From Candidatus Nitrotoga sp. AM1P (GTDB taxonomy: Bacteria > Pseudomonadota > Gammaproteobacteria > Burkholderiales > Gallionellaceae), in NCBI RefSeq assembly GCF_013168275.1, contig NZ_AP019547.1, positions 868,001-932,000 on the forward strand: a stretch of 64,000 nucleotides of DNA. Reading direction: 5' to 3'. This document shows positions 1 through 9,751 of the stretch, piece by piece. The notes beneath the pieces are model-generated. The model saw only the letters and a program-made list of their open reading frames with translations. It was not told where the DNA came from and did no database searches. Position 1 is the first letter of the stretch; every line of letters starts with the position of its first letter. A program made the translations under genes and the position numbers.

Positions 1-2387
1 ATGCTGCCACCGGTAAACGTGTACTTGTAGTAGGTATGGGTCCAGCCGGTTTTACGCTGGCACATCATTTGATGAATGACGGCCATGCCGTTGTCGGTGT
101 CGATGGATTGAAAATCGAACCATTGCCTGGTGATTTATCTGGCGTGGATGCAGGCGGCAATCGAGTGGAATTTAGCCCGATATACGATGCAAGTATATTG
201 ACAGAACCACTGGATAATCGGGTTATGGCCGGTTTTGGCGGGGTGGCCGAATACGGTATTACGGTTCGATGGGATAAGAATTTTCTCAAAATCATTCGCC
301 TGCTGCTGGAGCGGCGCGCACAATTCGCGCTGTTCGGCGGAGTGCGTTTTGGCGGAACCATTACTGCTGAAAGTGCTTTTGAGCTGGGTTTCGATCATAT
401 TGCACTAGCTGCGGGTGCTGGTCGTCCGACATTGCTCGATATACCAAACGGTATGGCATGCGGTGTTCGCACTGCGTCAGATTTTCTTATGGCATTACAA
501 TTGACGGGGGCCGCCAAGCCTGACTCCATCGCTAACATGCAAGTCCGCTTGCCAGTTGTGGTAATCGGCGGTGGCTTGACCGCAATTGATACTGCCACGG
601 AATCACTTGCCTATTACCCGGTGCAAGTTGAGAAATTTCTTTGCCGCTATGAAATGCTGGTAGCAGAAAAAGGTGAGGCGACATTGCGCAGCATGTGGTC
701 GGCTTCTGAAGCAATTATAGGCGATGAATTTTTGAGTCATGCTCGGGCTATACGCGCGGAGCGGGCCCTAGCCTCGATCGAAGGACGTAACCCCAATATT
801 CTTCAGCTTATCAAATCATGGGGGGGCGTCACTTTGGCCTATCGCAAGCGCCTGATCGACAGCCCTTCATATACCCTCAATCATGAAGAAGTAGAAAAAG
901 CTCTGGAGGAAGGAATTTATTTTGCCGAAGGCTTGACCCCAGTGCGGGTAGAAGTGGATGCAAATGGCGATGCGACCGCCATGGTGGTGATGAACCAGAT
1001 ATTAGATGCCGAGGGCGCCTGGCAGAAAGCCGGGCAAATACACCTGCCGGCGCGCACCATCTTTGTAGCTGCGGGCACCCAACCGAACACAGTGCTGGCA
1101 CGCGAATTTCCAGAATACTTCAAGCTTGATGGACGTTACTTCCAGGCATGTGACGAACAGGGGGAACCAGTAAGACCAGAGCGTAGCAATGCCAAGCCGG
1201 CCAAGGCACACGTGCTGCAGTACAAGTACCATGATGGTCGTTTCGTCAGCTTTTTCGGTGACTTGCATCCTTCATATTCCGGTAACGTAGTCAAGGCCAT
1301 GGGCAGTGCGAAGCAGGGTTATCCGGTGCTCAGCAAGGTGCTGTCACAGGTTGCCGCTGCAGCCAAAGAGAATAATCAAGAATTTCTTGCACGCCTGGGC
1401 AACGATCTGCGCGCCACCATACATCAAGTGGTTCGTCTTACCCCTAATATTGTCGAAGTGATCGTCAAAGCCCCTGCCGCGGCGCGCAGCTTTCAACCGG
1501 GGCAGTTTTACCGTCTGCAGAATTACGAGACTCATGCCGCACAAGTCGAGGGTACGCGCATGGTTATGGAAGGTTTAGCCCTGACCGGCGCCTGGGTTGA
1601 TGCCGAGCAAGGCTTGCTCTCTACTATTGTGCTGGAAATGGGCGGCTCATCGCAGTTATGTACCATGCTGAAGCCCGGTGAACCGGTAGTACTTATGGGG
1701 CCAACTGGTACGCCCACTGAGATTGCTCCGGGGGAAATAGTGTTGCTGGCTGGTGGAGGCTTGGGCAACGCCGTACTATTTTCCATCGGCAAGGCATTCC
1801 GTAGCGTCGGCTCTAAAGTACTTTACTTTGCCGGCTACAAAAAAATGATAGACCGCTACAAAGTAGACGATATCGAAATGGCCGCCGATGTAGTGATTTG
1901 GTGCAGCGATGAAGCGCCCGGATTTATACCAAATCGTCCCCAAGACCGAACTTATGTAGGTAATATCGTGCAGGCCATCAAAGCCTATGCCAGCGGTGAA
2001 TTGGGCCAGCCAGACATCGCGGTGAATCAGGTCGATCGCATCATTGCGATTGGTTCAGACAGGATGATGGCCGCAGTTGCAGCGGCCCGTCATAACGAAC
2101 TGAAACCCTATATGAAACCGGATCACCACGCCTTTGGTTCCATCAATTCACCCATGCAATGCATGATGAAAGAGATTTGCGGTCAGTGCATTCAGGAGCA
2201 CTTCGATATTTCGACCGGGGAAAAAACCTATGTATTTTCCTGTTTCAACCAAGATCAGAGACTAGACTGCGTAAATTTCCCCGGGTTGAATGCCCGGCTC
2301 AAGCAAAATACCGTGCAGGAAAAACTTACCGCACAATGGATAGCGCATTGCCTGGAACAAGATGACATATTGACAGGCACATCTTGA
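1..2387 (+). CDS. FAD/NAD(P)-dependent oxidoreductase with C-terminal ferredoxin-reductase and Fe-S module (5' end outside window)
   Basis: The reading frame is open from base 3, ahead of the first ATG at 36, so the gene starts upstream of the window. The visible part begins with a dinucleotide-binding loop (VVGMGPAGFTLA, FAD), followed by a second one (VVVIGGGLTAIDTATES) typical of the glutamate-synthase small-subunit/pyridine nucleotide-disulphide oxidoreductase fold. The C-terminal third resembles a PyrK-like electron-transfer module: a flavin-binding QPGQFYRLQ, a nucleotide-binding LLAGGGLGNA, and a cysteine cluster (CMMKEICGQC plus a later FSC) fit to bind a 2Fe-2S centre. It probably moves electrons between NAD(P)H, flavin and an Fe-S centre. 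Partner and substrate cannot be read from the sequence. It lies just upstream of the transhydrogenase genes but is separated from them by a terminator-like hairpin. Confidence 0.75.
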   Translation, partial: AATGKRVLVVGMGPAGFTLAHHLMNDGHAVVGVDGLKIEPLPGDLSGVDAGGNRVEFSPIYDASILTEPLDNRVMAGFGGVAEYGITVRWDKNFLKIIRLLLERRAQFALFGGVRFGGTITAESAFELGFDHIALAAGAGRPTLLDIPNGMACGVRTASDFLMALQLTGAAKPDSIANMQVRLPVVVIGGGLTAIDTATESLAYYPVQVEKFLCRYEMLVAEKGEATLRSMWSASEAIIGDEFLSHARAIRAERALASIEGRNPNILQLIKSWGGVTLAYRKRLIDSPSYTLNHEEVEKALEEGIYFAEGLTPVRVEVDANGDATAMVVMNQILDAEGAWQKAGQIHLPARTIFVAAGTQPNTVLAREFPEYFKLDGRYFQACDEQGEPVRPERSNAKPAKAHVLQYKYHDGRFVSFFGDLHPSYSGNVVKAMGSAKQGYPVLSKVLSQVAAAAKENNQEFLARLGNDLRATIHQVVRLTPNIVEVIVKAPAAARSFQPGQFYRLQNYETHAAQVEGTRMVMEGLALTGAWVDAEQGLLSTIVLEMGGSSQLCTMLKPGEPVVLMGPTGTPTEIAPGEIVLLAGGGLGNAVLFSIGKAFRSVGSKVLYFAGYKKMIDRYKVDDIEMAADVVIWCSDEAPGFIPNRPQDRTYVGNIVQAIKAYASGELGQPDIAVNQVDRIIAIGSDRMMAAVAAARHNELKPYMKPDHHAFGSINSPMQCMMKEICGQCIQEHFDISTGEKTYVFSCFNQDQRLDCVNFPGLNARLKQNTVQEKLTAQWIAHCLEQDDILTGTS

Positions 2388-2417
2388 TGATAAAATTATC
2401 TAATTATGGGTTCATGT

Positions 2418-2440
2418 GCCCGGTATACCCGGGCCTTTTT
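2418..2440 (+). terminator. Intrinsic terminator after the oxidoreductase
   Basis: A GCCCGG/CCGGGC stem with a 5-nt loop is followed directly by CTTTTT. It lies 31 bp after the oxidoreductase stop and just before the ribosome-binding site of pntAA. It could end or attenuate read-through into the pnt genes. Confidence 0.6.
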
Positions 2441-2457
2441 AAAAGGGGAGATGTTTC

Positions 2458-3582
2458 ATGCGTATAGGTATTCCTACGGAAACGCACGCAGGTGAAACAC
2501 GTGTCGCGGCAACACCCGAAACGGTAAAAAAAATGCTGGCCGCTGGTCATGCGGTCATGGTGCAGCGGGGTGCCGGAGCAGGAGCGAGCATTCCCGACGC
2601 AGACTATCAGGCATCAGGTGCCACCTTGGTCAGCGCCGCGGAAGTTTATGCTCAAGCGGAGATCATGCTTAAAGTGAAAGCTCCGACTGGAGACGAGCTG
2701 GCAAAGCTGGCCGCCAAAACTGTGTTAATCGGTTTACTTTCACCTTCTCAGGCGGATTTGGTTGCAGCCTACGCCAAGCAGGGCATCACCGCTTTTGCCA
2801 TGGAAAAGCTGCCGCGGACGTCACGCGCGCAAGCTATGGATGTTCTGTCTTCGCAAGCTAACATTGCCGGGTATAAGGCAGTGCTGGTGGCGGCTAATTT
2901 ATATAAACGGTTTATGCCGATGTTAATGACGGCTGCCGGTACGGTGAAGGCTGCACGCGTAGTGATATTAGGTGTGGGTGTGGCTGGTTTGCAAGCTATC
3001 GCTACCGCCAAGCGCATGGGTGCGATAATTGAGGCCTCCGATGTGCGTCCTGCTGTAAAAGAACAAGTGGAGTCCTTGGGTGCCAAATTCATTGATGTAT
3101 CTTATGAAACGGATGAGGAGCGTGAAATTGCCCAAGGCGTTGGCGGTTATGCCCGCCCCATGCCCGCCAGTTGGATGAATCGTCAAAAGGTGGAGGTTGC
3201 CAAACGTGTGGCACAAGCAGATATTGTCATTACCACTGCCTTGATTCCCGGTAAAACCGCACCAGTGCTGGTAACTGAAGATATGGTCAAATCCATGAAG
3301 CCAGGTTCCGTGATCGTGGATATGGCTGTTGAAGCAGGCGGCAATTGCCCATTGTCCGAGTTAGGAAAAACGGTGGTTAAACATGGCATCACGTTGGTGG
3401 GTGAAGACAACCTGCCTGCTTTGGTTGCTGCGGATGCCAGTGCTTTATATGCACGCAATCTATTGAATTTCCTAAATTTACTATGCGATCCCAAAAACGG
3501 CGGGAAGACGAATATTAATCGTACTGACGACATTATCGCCGGATCGCTGTTGTGTATCGACGGAGAAGTGGTTATTAAATAA
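2458..3582 (+). CDS. pntAA: NAD(P) transhydrogenase subunit alpha, part 1 (NAD-binding domain dI)
   Basis: This is the peripheral, NAD(H)-binding domain I of the proton-translocating transhydrogenase, which reduces NADP+ with NADH using the proton-motive force. The 374-residue protein opens with the alanine-dehydrogenase/PNT signature (MRIGIPTETHAGETRVAATP) and contains the Rossmann motif VILGVGVAGLQAIATAKRMGA around residue 170. It ends without membrane segments, as expected when PntA is split. A strong AGGGGAG site precedes the ATG. Together with the next two genes it forms the three-subunit form of the enzyme known from many proteobacteria. Confidence 0.96.
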   Translation: MRIGIPTETHAGETRVAATPETVKKMLAAGHAVMVQRGAGAGASIPDADYQASGATLVSAAEVYAQAEIMLKVKAPTGDELAKLAAKTVLIGLLSPSQADLVAAYAKQGITAFAMEKLPRTSRAQAMDVLSSQANIAGYKAVLVAANLYKRFMPMLMTAAGTVKAARVVILGVGVAGLQAIATAKRMGAIIEASDVRPAVKEQVESLGAKFIDVSYETDEEREIAQGVGGYARPMPASWMNRQKVEVAKRVAQADIVITTALIPGKTAPVLVTEDMVKSMKPGSVIVDMAVEAGGNCPLSELGKTVVKHGITLVGEDNLPALVAADASALYARNLLNFLNLLCDPKNGGKTNINRTDDIIAGSLLCIDGEVVIK

Positions 3583-3657
3583 ATACTTTAACCCCTCCCC
3601 TCTGAAAATGAGCTGGGAAAGGTTAAGGCTTGCCAATCTCAACATAGGAGTTTTGAA

Positions 3658-3954
3658 ATGAGTAGTGCAATTGATCCTGTCATTATCAATCTGACCGTAT
3701 TCGTATTGGCCGTGGTGGTCGGCTATCACGTGGTATGGAATGTCACGCCTGCGCTACATACACCGCTAATGGCAGTGACCAACGCAATTAGCGGCATTAT
3801 CATCGTCGGTGCCATGTTGGCGGCGGGACCTGAGCAACTCGACGCCGGCACAGTAATGGGGCTAGTCGCAGTTATGTTGGCGGCAATTAATGTATTCGGT
3901 GGTTTTCTGGTAACACAGCGCATGCTGAGCATGTTCAAAAAGAAAAATAAATAA
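3658..3954 (+). CDS. pntAB: NAD(P) transhydrogenase subunit alpha, part 2 (membrane segment)
   Basis: This short 98-residue protein is the membrane portion of the alpha subunit. Three hydrophobic stretches (about residues 8-26, 36-56 and 62-85) fit the PntAB helices, with the typical [14 protein letters not shown] segment in the middle. The start has an AGGAG site 8 bp upstream. It lies 75 bp downstream of pntAA and is followed by pntB after 150 bp, so the three are very probably one operon. Confidence 0.95.
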   Translation: MSSAIDPVIINLTVFVLAVVVGYHVVWNVTPALHTPLMAVTNAISGIIIVGAMLAAGPEQLDAGTVMGLVAVMLAAINVFGGFLVTQRMLSMFKKKNK

Positions 3955-4104
3955 ACTCAGAACGTTGATGCTTAAACGCAAAGAGGCACAGCGGAGCGAT
4001 ATCAGCCATTAATTTTGAATAGCTCCCTAGTTTATTTGTTGAGCATCACGATGCTTCACCTCATTTGCGAGGTAAAGTAGTTACAAAATAATCAAGGAAA
4101 AATT

Positions 4105-5457
4105 ATGTCGGCAAATTTTGTTGCATTAGCCTATTTGATCGCCGCAGTTCTATTTATCCTGGCGCTGAAAGGCTTGAGTTCTCCCATTTCCGCACGGCGC
4201 GGAAATATGTTTGGCATGATAGGCATGGCTATTGCGGTGCTCACCACACTGACCATCACTCAGAACCTGATTTATATCGCGCTTGCCATCATCGTGGGCG
4301 GAGCGATAGGTGCGGTAGTCGCCCGGCACATTCAAATGACTGCCATGCCGGAATTGGTGGCGGCAATGCACTCGCTGGTCGGTCTGGCAGCGGTGCTGGT
4401 CGCCATGTCCGCGTTTTATAATCCAATTGCCTACGGCATTTCACCGCTGCACGTCAGCAACCTGATTGAATTATTCATCGGTACGTTTGTTGGTGCGATT
4501 ACATTCACCGGTTCCATCATCGCTTTCGGCAAACTGTCCGGCAAGCTCGGCAGCAAGCCGCTGCATTTTGCTGGGCAGCACTGGTTTAACTTGTTTCTGG
4601 GTGTTGTGATGATCGCCTTCGGCATCATGTTCATTTTCACGCAAAGCTGGGTGCCATTCCTGATCATGATTGCCTTGGCACTATCGCTGGGTGTATTACT
4701 GATTTTGCCGATTGGCGGAGCGGACATGCCCGTTGTGGTATCCATGCTTAACTCTTATTCCGGATGGGCGGCGGCGGGCATTGGCTTTACCCTGAATAAT
4801 AATATGCTGATTATCGCCGGTTCATTAGTCGGCAGCTCTGGTGCGATTCTTTCTTACATTATGTGTAAGGCAATGAACCGCTCTTTCTTCAATGTAATTC
4901 TTGGTGGCTTTGGTGGTGGTGAGGGTACCGTGGGAGCAGGAGAGGTCGAGCAGCGGCCGGTACGTAGCGGTAGTGCGGATGACGCTGCGTTCCTGATGGG
5001 CAATGCGGATAGCGTCATCATCGTGCCGGGCTATGGTCTGGCGGTGGCGCGGGCGCAACATGCAATCAACGAAATGGCTGACCATTTGATCAAGAATGGC
5101 GTCAAAGTGCGTTATGCCATCCATCCTGTGGCCGGACGTATGCCGGGCCACATGAACGTATTGCTGGCTGAGGCTGAGGTACCTTACGATCAAGTATTTG
5201 AAATGGACGAGATCAATAACGAATTTGCCGATACTGATGTGGTGCTGGTCATCGGTGCCAACGACGTGGTAAATCCTGCAGCCAAGACCGACCCGAACTC
5301 CCCTATTTATGGCATGCCGATCATTGATGCGCACAAGGCGCGTACTATTCTGGTAGTCAAACGCAGTATGGCTGTCGGCTATGCTGGACTGGACAATGAT
5401 TTGTTCTATTTAGACAAAACCATGATGGTATTTGGCGATGCCAAAAAAGTAGGTTAA
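4105..5457 (+). CDS. pntB: NAD(P) transhydrogenase subunit beta
   Basis: PntB carries the main membrane channel and the NADP(H)-binding domain III. The N-terminal ~260 residues hold about eight to nine hydrophobic helices. The C-terminal part has the PNT-III signature (VIIVPGYGLAVARAQHAI, then HPVAGRMPGHMNVLLAEA, and later VLVIGANDVVNPAA). The length of 450 residues is normal. A Shine-Dalgarno AAGGAAAAATT precedes the ATG. The product should generate NADPH for biosynthesis, which suits an organism with limited NADPH-producing catabolism. A clear terminator follows. Confidence 0.97.
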   Translation: MSANFVALAYLIAAVLFILALKGLSSPISARRGNMFGMIGMAIAVLTTLTITQNLIYIALAIIVGGAIGAVVARHIQMTAMPELVAAMHSLVGLAAVLVAMSAFYNPIAYGISPLHVSNLIELFIGTFVGAITFTGSIIAFGKLSGKLGSKPLHFAGQHWFNLFLGVVMIAFGIMFIFTQSWVPFLIMIALALSLGVLLILPIGGADMPVVVSMLNSYSGWAAAGIGFTLNNNMLIIAGSLVGSSGAILSYIMCKAMNRSFFNVILGGFGGGEGTVGAGEVEQRPVRSGSADDAAFLMGNADSVIIVPGYGLAVARAQHAINEMADHLIKNGVKVRYAIHPVAGRMPGHMNVLLAEAEVPYDQVFEMDEINNEFADTDVVLVIGANDVVNPAAKTDPNSPIYGMPIIDAHKARTILVVKRSMAVGYAGLDNDLFYLDKTMMVFGDAKKVG

Positions 5458-5479
5458 TACTTGATTTCATTTAAGAATA

Positions 5480-5509
5480 ATATCCCGGCTTACCGGGATA
5501 TTTATTTTA
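5480..5509 (+). terminator. Intrinsic terminator of the pnt operon
   Basis: A perfect 9-bp stem (ATATCCCGG / CCGGGATAT) closes on a CTTA loop and is followed by TTATTTTA. It sits 22 bp after the pntB stop codon. Confidence 0.85.
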
Positions 5510-5852
5510 GACATCTCTAAATAACGCCGAGCTTTGCAAATATCTTCTAACATAGTCAATATTTTAAACAACGCAATTCAGCAGAGAAGATAAAACCTGG
5601 ATTGTAGAAATACCCTAAATTACATTGGGTCCCAGAACCCATGTCACATAAAAAACCGAATTACATATGCATTCAGGAAGTCATGGAGGGCTTTAAAGTA
5701 CTTCTACAGATTGTCGTAAGGTAATATTCAAGATAATTATCCATGAGATACAAAAAGTGATTTTTAAAAGACCCCTAGAGTAATTATGTTCAGCGTTCAG
5801 CCACACTACAGTTATGGAGTTTTCATACAAAATATGATACTAAATTATTAAC
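5510..5852. other. Intergenic spacer, A+T-rich
   Basis: About 340 bp between the pnt terminator and the GGDEF/EAL gene. I see no open frame of note, no hairpin with a T-run and no clear repeat. It presumably carries the promoter of the downstream signalling gene, but I could not pick out a convincing -35/-10 pair. Confidence 0.5.
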
Positions 5853-8800
5853 GTGGTGAAGCCATCCACTGCATCACGCATTAATCCTATTCAGCAGCTA
5901 TTATCATGGTCTCCTGCTATCCGATTTCTACCATGGTTGGTAGTAATTGTTTCTTTAGCTGTAACCCATCAGTTGTGGAGGAATGCGCACTACGAAGCTA
6001 TACGGGAATTGCAATATGATTTCAATTTCCGTTTACTCGATGTCAACAACCGCATTGAACAACGCATGCAATCTTATGAACAAGCATTGCGGGGTACACA
6101 AGGTTTATTCGCAGCTTCCATCAGCGTAGAGCGCAACGAATTTCATGCCTATATCGTTGCTCAACATATTGTAGAGAGCTTCCCTGGTATACAAGGTGTG
6201 GGGTTTTCGCTGGTCACCCCTACGACCAAACAAGATAAACACACTGCCACCTCCTCCAAAGAAAGCTTCCCCGTATACCCTAACCCTCCTAATGAGAAGC
6301 AAAAAATCACCACCTCAATCGTCTACATCGAGCCATTCTCAGAGGGTAATCGACATACGTTTGGTTACAACATGTATTCCGATCCTGTGCGGCGCACCGC
6401 AATGGAGCAAGCGCGTGACAACAATAAAGCCGTTATCACTGGCAAGACGAAACTGATACAGGAAAATAGCGAAAGCGCGCAGACTGGTTTTCTGATGTAT
6501 CTGCCTATCTATAAAAACGGGACACCCTACGCAACCTTGGCTGAGCGTCGTACCAATCTTGTTGGCTGGGTCTTTGCTCTGTTTCGGATGGATGATCTTA
6601 TGCGTGGCATTCTCGGTACGAGCATTTCTGACATCGACATCAAAATCTACGATGGCGAGGAGATGTCGAGTAAGACGCTCATGCATACAACCGACAACAC
6701 CAATAAAAACGACATCAAAAGGGACTCACTTTTTCATGCTTCAAAGCACCTTGAAATTGCTGGCCACACCTGGACAATGGCTATTAGCTCCCTCCCCAAC
6801 TTTGAGGCGCAGCTAGTCAAAGAAAAGGCTCAATCCATTGTTGTGGTTGGCTTAGCTGTAAGTATATTGCTGGGGCTACTCACAGGATTGCTGGTGCAGG
6901 GCCGAGAACGCGCTCTTCGAACTGCGCGAAAAATGAATGAACGATTAATCGAGAGCGAGGAACGTTTACGCCTTAGTCTGATGTATGGCGAAATCGGCAC
7001 TTGGGATTGGGATGTTTGTACTAACGAACTATATTGGTGCGATCATATTTCTGTTCTTATGGCCTGTCCTGCAGGAAAACAAAATGGTACTTATGAAGAT
7101 TTCCTGAGCAGCATACATCCTGATGACCGTCAGTATATGATCAATTCCATGAATAGCTGTGTTAAAGAAAGCACTAAATACAACATAGAGCACCGAGTTA
7201 TTTGGCCAGATGGCACGGTACGCTGGTTACATCAACGCGGTGGGGTGATACGCGATACAGACGGAACTCCGCTGAAGATGCTGGGTGTGGTCCAGGATGT
7301 GACCACCAAAAAGCTGGAGGAAATGGAACTGGTGGAAATCGACACCAGATTGCACACCATCATTGATGCTGCCCCAGACGCCGTGGTGTTAATGAATTCC
7401 GATGGCTTACTCACGGGCTGGAATGGTCAGGCAGAAAAGATTTTTGGCTGGGTCAGGGAAGAAGCCATCGGACACATGCTGCACGATTTGATTATCCCGC
7501 CGCAGTATCGTAATGCGCATATTCAGGGCTTGAAACATTTTTTAGCTTCCGGCAAGGGAGCCGTCCTGAATAAACGTATAGAAATAACAGGTTTACATCG
7601 CGATGGCCATCAATTTGCCATCGAATTAGCAATATCTCCGGTCAAACAAAAGGGCAAATATGAATTTTGCGCTTTCATCCACGACATCACAGCACGCAAG
7701 AAAACTCAAAGTTTGCTGCTGCATGCCAAAGAAGACGCCGAGCGAAGTTCCGCAGAGTTAATCAGCTATATCCAGGCAATTGACCAGCATGCCCTCGTCT
7801 CCGTTGCCGATCCTTCCGGGCGCATCATCCAGGCCAATGACAAGTTTTGTGAAGTCAGCGGCTACAGCCGGGAAGAGATGCTCGGCCATGACCACCGTAT
7901 TATTAATTCTGGGGCGCATCCAAGCGCTTTTTTCGTCGAGATGTGGACTACCATCGCCAGTGGTGACATCTGGCGTGGTGAAATTTGTAACCGCGCAAAA
8001 AACGGTGAACTGTATTGGGTGGATAGCACTATCGTGCCACTCAAAGATGCGAACGGGCAAATTGTACGTTACATATCGGTCAGGGTTGACATCACCAAAC
8101 GCAAGGAATCTGAGCAGCACATTCAATCTCTTGCCTACTACGATGTATTGACTGGCCTGCCCAACCGCACCTTGCTGCATGACCGTCTTGGCCAGTTGAT
8201 CGCTGAATCACATCGCGACCAGCAGAAATTTGCACTGCTATTCATCGATCTTGATCGCTTTAAATATGTAAACGATTCGATGGGGCATGCAGTGGGCGAC
8301 AAGTTATTGCAGGTAGTCGCACTGCGTTTGCAAGAATGTGTGCGCGAAGTAGATACCGTATCACGTATCAGTGGTGACGAATTTATCGTATTACTGCGTG
8401 AGACAGAGGCAAAAGGTGCGGCACGTGTGGCTAACAAAATACTCAAAGCGCTGACGACTCCTTGTGATGTGGGCACTCTGCAAATCGCCACCCATGCCAG
8501 CATCGGCATCAGTATCTACCCTGACAATGCGGATAGTCAAGACGAAATCAATACGTTGATCAAGCATGCTGACGTGGCGATGTATCGTGTAAAAGCCGAG
8601 GGCCGCAGCAATTTCCTGTTTTTTGCGCCAGAAATGAATTTTCGCGCCAATAAATTATTTTCTATGGAAAATGATCTGCGCTTGGCATTGGAACGCAATG
8701 AATTTATATTGCATTATCAACCCCAGGCGAATTTGATCAGCGGAATGGTGTGCGGTGCAGAGGCATTACTGCGCTGGAAACATCCAGCAAAAGGCTTTGT

Positions 8801-9431
8801 TACGCCAGCAGAATTTGTTCCTGTGGCCGAAGAGACCGGGCAGATTATACCTATAGGTGAATGGGTGTTGCGCACAGCTTGCGCACAATTAGCTGCATGG
8901 AGGCGACAAGGGATGTCCATATTCCCGATATCTATAAATTTATCTATCAGTCAATTGCGTCAGCCACAACTGGCGCAATTGATCATCGCTGTACTAGAAG
9001 AAACGGGGCTGCATCCAAAGGACTTGGAGTTGGAAATTACCGAAGGCGTCATGATGAACGAGGCTCAAGCGTCAATGGCTTTCCTGACCCAGATGCATGA
9101 ATTGGGAGTGCAATTAGCCATAGATGATTTCGGCACGGGTTATTCTAGCCTTAGTTACTTGAAGAAAATGCCACTCGATCGACTGAAGGTGGATCAATCT
9201 TTCGTACGTGACGTCGCTACTGATGAAAATGATGCGGCTATCGTTCGGTCCATCATTAGTCTGGGCCACCAGTTTAAATTACAGGTCATTGCGGAAGGAG
9301 TAGAAACGTTGGAACAACTGGATTTCTTGCGTGTTCGAGGCTGCGATGAAATTCAAGGTTATTATTATAGCCGTCCTCTGCCAGCTGAAGAATTTGCGAT
9401 ATTTATCAATGGTAATCCAGTGCTGGATTAG
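5853..9431 (+). CDS. CHASE-PAS-GGDEF-EAL cyclic-di-GMP signalling protein
   Basis: A 1192-residue inner-membrane sensor that probably makes and/or breaks cyclic di-GMP. Order: TM helix ~25-42, periplasmic CHASE-type domain ~75-270, TM helix ~328-349, three PAS domains (~370-490, 503-620, 640-750), GGDEF ~765-925, EAL ~940-1185. The GGDEF motif reads SGDEF (840-844), a variant often still active. The EAL motif (EALLRWKHP, from residue 970) and DDFGTGYSSL are intact, so phosphodiesterase activity is likely. The start is a GTG pair with no strong ribosome-binding site. It is monocistronic by spacing. Confidence 0.93.
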   Translation: MVKPSTASRINPIQQLLSWSPAIRFLPWLVVIVSLAVTHQLWRNAHYEAIRELQYDFNFRLLDVNNRIEQRMQSYEQALRGTQGLFAASISVERNEFHAYIVAQHIVESFPGIQGVGFSLVTPTTKQDKHTATSSKESFPVYPNPPNEKQKITTSIVYIEPFSEGNRHTFGYNMYSDPVRRTAMEQARDNNKAVITGKTKLIQENSESAQTGFLMYLPIYKNGTPYATLAERRTNLVGWVFALFRMDDLMRGILGTSISDIDIKIYDGEEMSSKTLMHTTDNTNKNDIKRDSLFHASKHLEIAGHTWTMAISSLPNFEAQLVKEKAQSIVVVGLAVSILLGLLTGLLVQGRERALRTARKMNERLIESEERLRLSLMYGEIGTWDWDVCTNELYWCDHISVLMACPAGKQNGTYEDFLSSIHPDDRQYMINSMNSCVKESTKYNIEHRVIWPDGTVRWLHQRGGVIRDTDGTPLKMLGVVQDVTTKKLEEMELVEIDTRLHTIIDAAPDAVVLMNSDGLLTGWNGQAEKIFGWVREEAIGHMLHDLIIPPQYRNAHIQGLKHFLASGKGAVLNKRIEITGLHRDGHQFAIELAISPVKQKGKYEFCAFIHDITARKKTQSLLLHAKEDAERSSAELISYIQAIDQHALVSVADPSGRIIQANDKFCEVSGYSREEMLGHDHRIINSGAHPSAFFVEMWTTIASGDIWRGEICNRAKNGELYWVDSTIVPLKDANGQIVRYISVRVDITKRKESEQHIQSLAYYDVLTGLPNRTLLHDRLGQLIAESHRDQQKFALLFIDLDRFKYVNDSMGHAVGDKLLQVVALRLQECVREVDTVSRISGDEFIVLLRETEAKGAARVANKILKALTTPCDVGTLQIATHASIGISIYPDNADSQDEINTLIKHADVAMYRVKAEGRSNFLFFAPEMNFRANKLFSMENDLRLALERNEFILHYQPQANLISGMVCGAEALLRWKHPAKGFVTPAEFVPVAEETGQIIPIGEWVLRTACAQLAAWRRQGMSIFPISINLSISQLRQPQLAQLIIAVLEETGLHPKDLELEITEGVMMNEAQASMAFLTQMHELGVQLAIDDFGTGYSSLSYLKKMPLDRLKVDQSFVRDVATDENDAAIVRSIISLGHQFKLQVIAEGVETLEQLDFLRVRGCDEIQGYYYSRPLPAEEFAIFINGNPVLD

Positions 9432-9490
9432 GATTGGATCTAATTTTTAGCTACCTTATTCAAACAGTATTGGTCTGAAGCTGTTGGCAT

Positions 9491-9628
9491 TAGCGGGCTG
9501 GTCGACACAATCCACAGCACATCAATAATGTCCACAGTCACAAGACCGATGTCGGCGATGCGCAATGGCTGGCGATAGCCAGCTTTCTGCTCGCCCAAAT
9601 GGGGGATTTTTCACGTAACACTTTATAG
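9491..9628 (+). pseudogene. IS110-family transposase remnant
   Basis: A short frame (from the stop at 9491 to the stop at 9626-9628) contains HKTDVGDAQWLA preceded by NPQH. This matches the GRKTDVxDAxWLA block of IS110/IS1111 transposases. Everything upstream and downstream of the block is missing or out of frame, so it is a relic. Confidence 0.45.
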
Positions 9629-9631
9629 ACA

Positions 9632-9751
9632 TCAAGAGAGCCAGTGTGACGGGAAAACAATAAGGGTGAGCACGACGATAAGCACACAAATCGCGATGAT
9701 AACTAAAATCAGCACGATGAAAGCCCAGATGCTACGCCATATACTATTCAT
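9632..9751 (-). CDS. Small single-pass membrane protein (39 aa)
   Basis: The frame starts at an ATG inside the last codons of the upstream membrane-protein gene (8-bp overlap) and encodes 39 residues. After MNSIWRSIWA there is a run of about 22 hydrophobic residues (FIVLILVIIAICVLIVVLTL), then a short polar tail. The arrangement suggests translational coupling. I recognise no family. It could be a subunit or regulator of the overlapping gene's product, or a chance frame, since no strong ribosome-binding site is visible. Confidence 0.4.
   Translation of the reverse strand: MNSIWRSIWAFIVLILVIIAICVLIVVLTLIVFPSHWLS

Noticed and set aside
4825..5334. 169-residue frame opposite pntB
   Set aside because: Shadow of the pntB coding sequence; histidine- and arginine-rich composition without domains.
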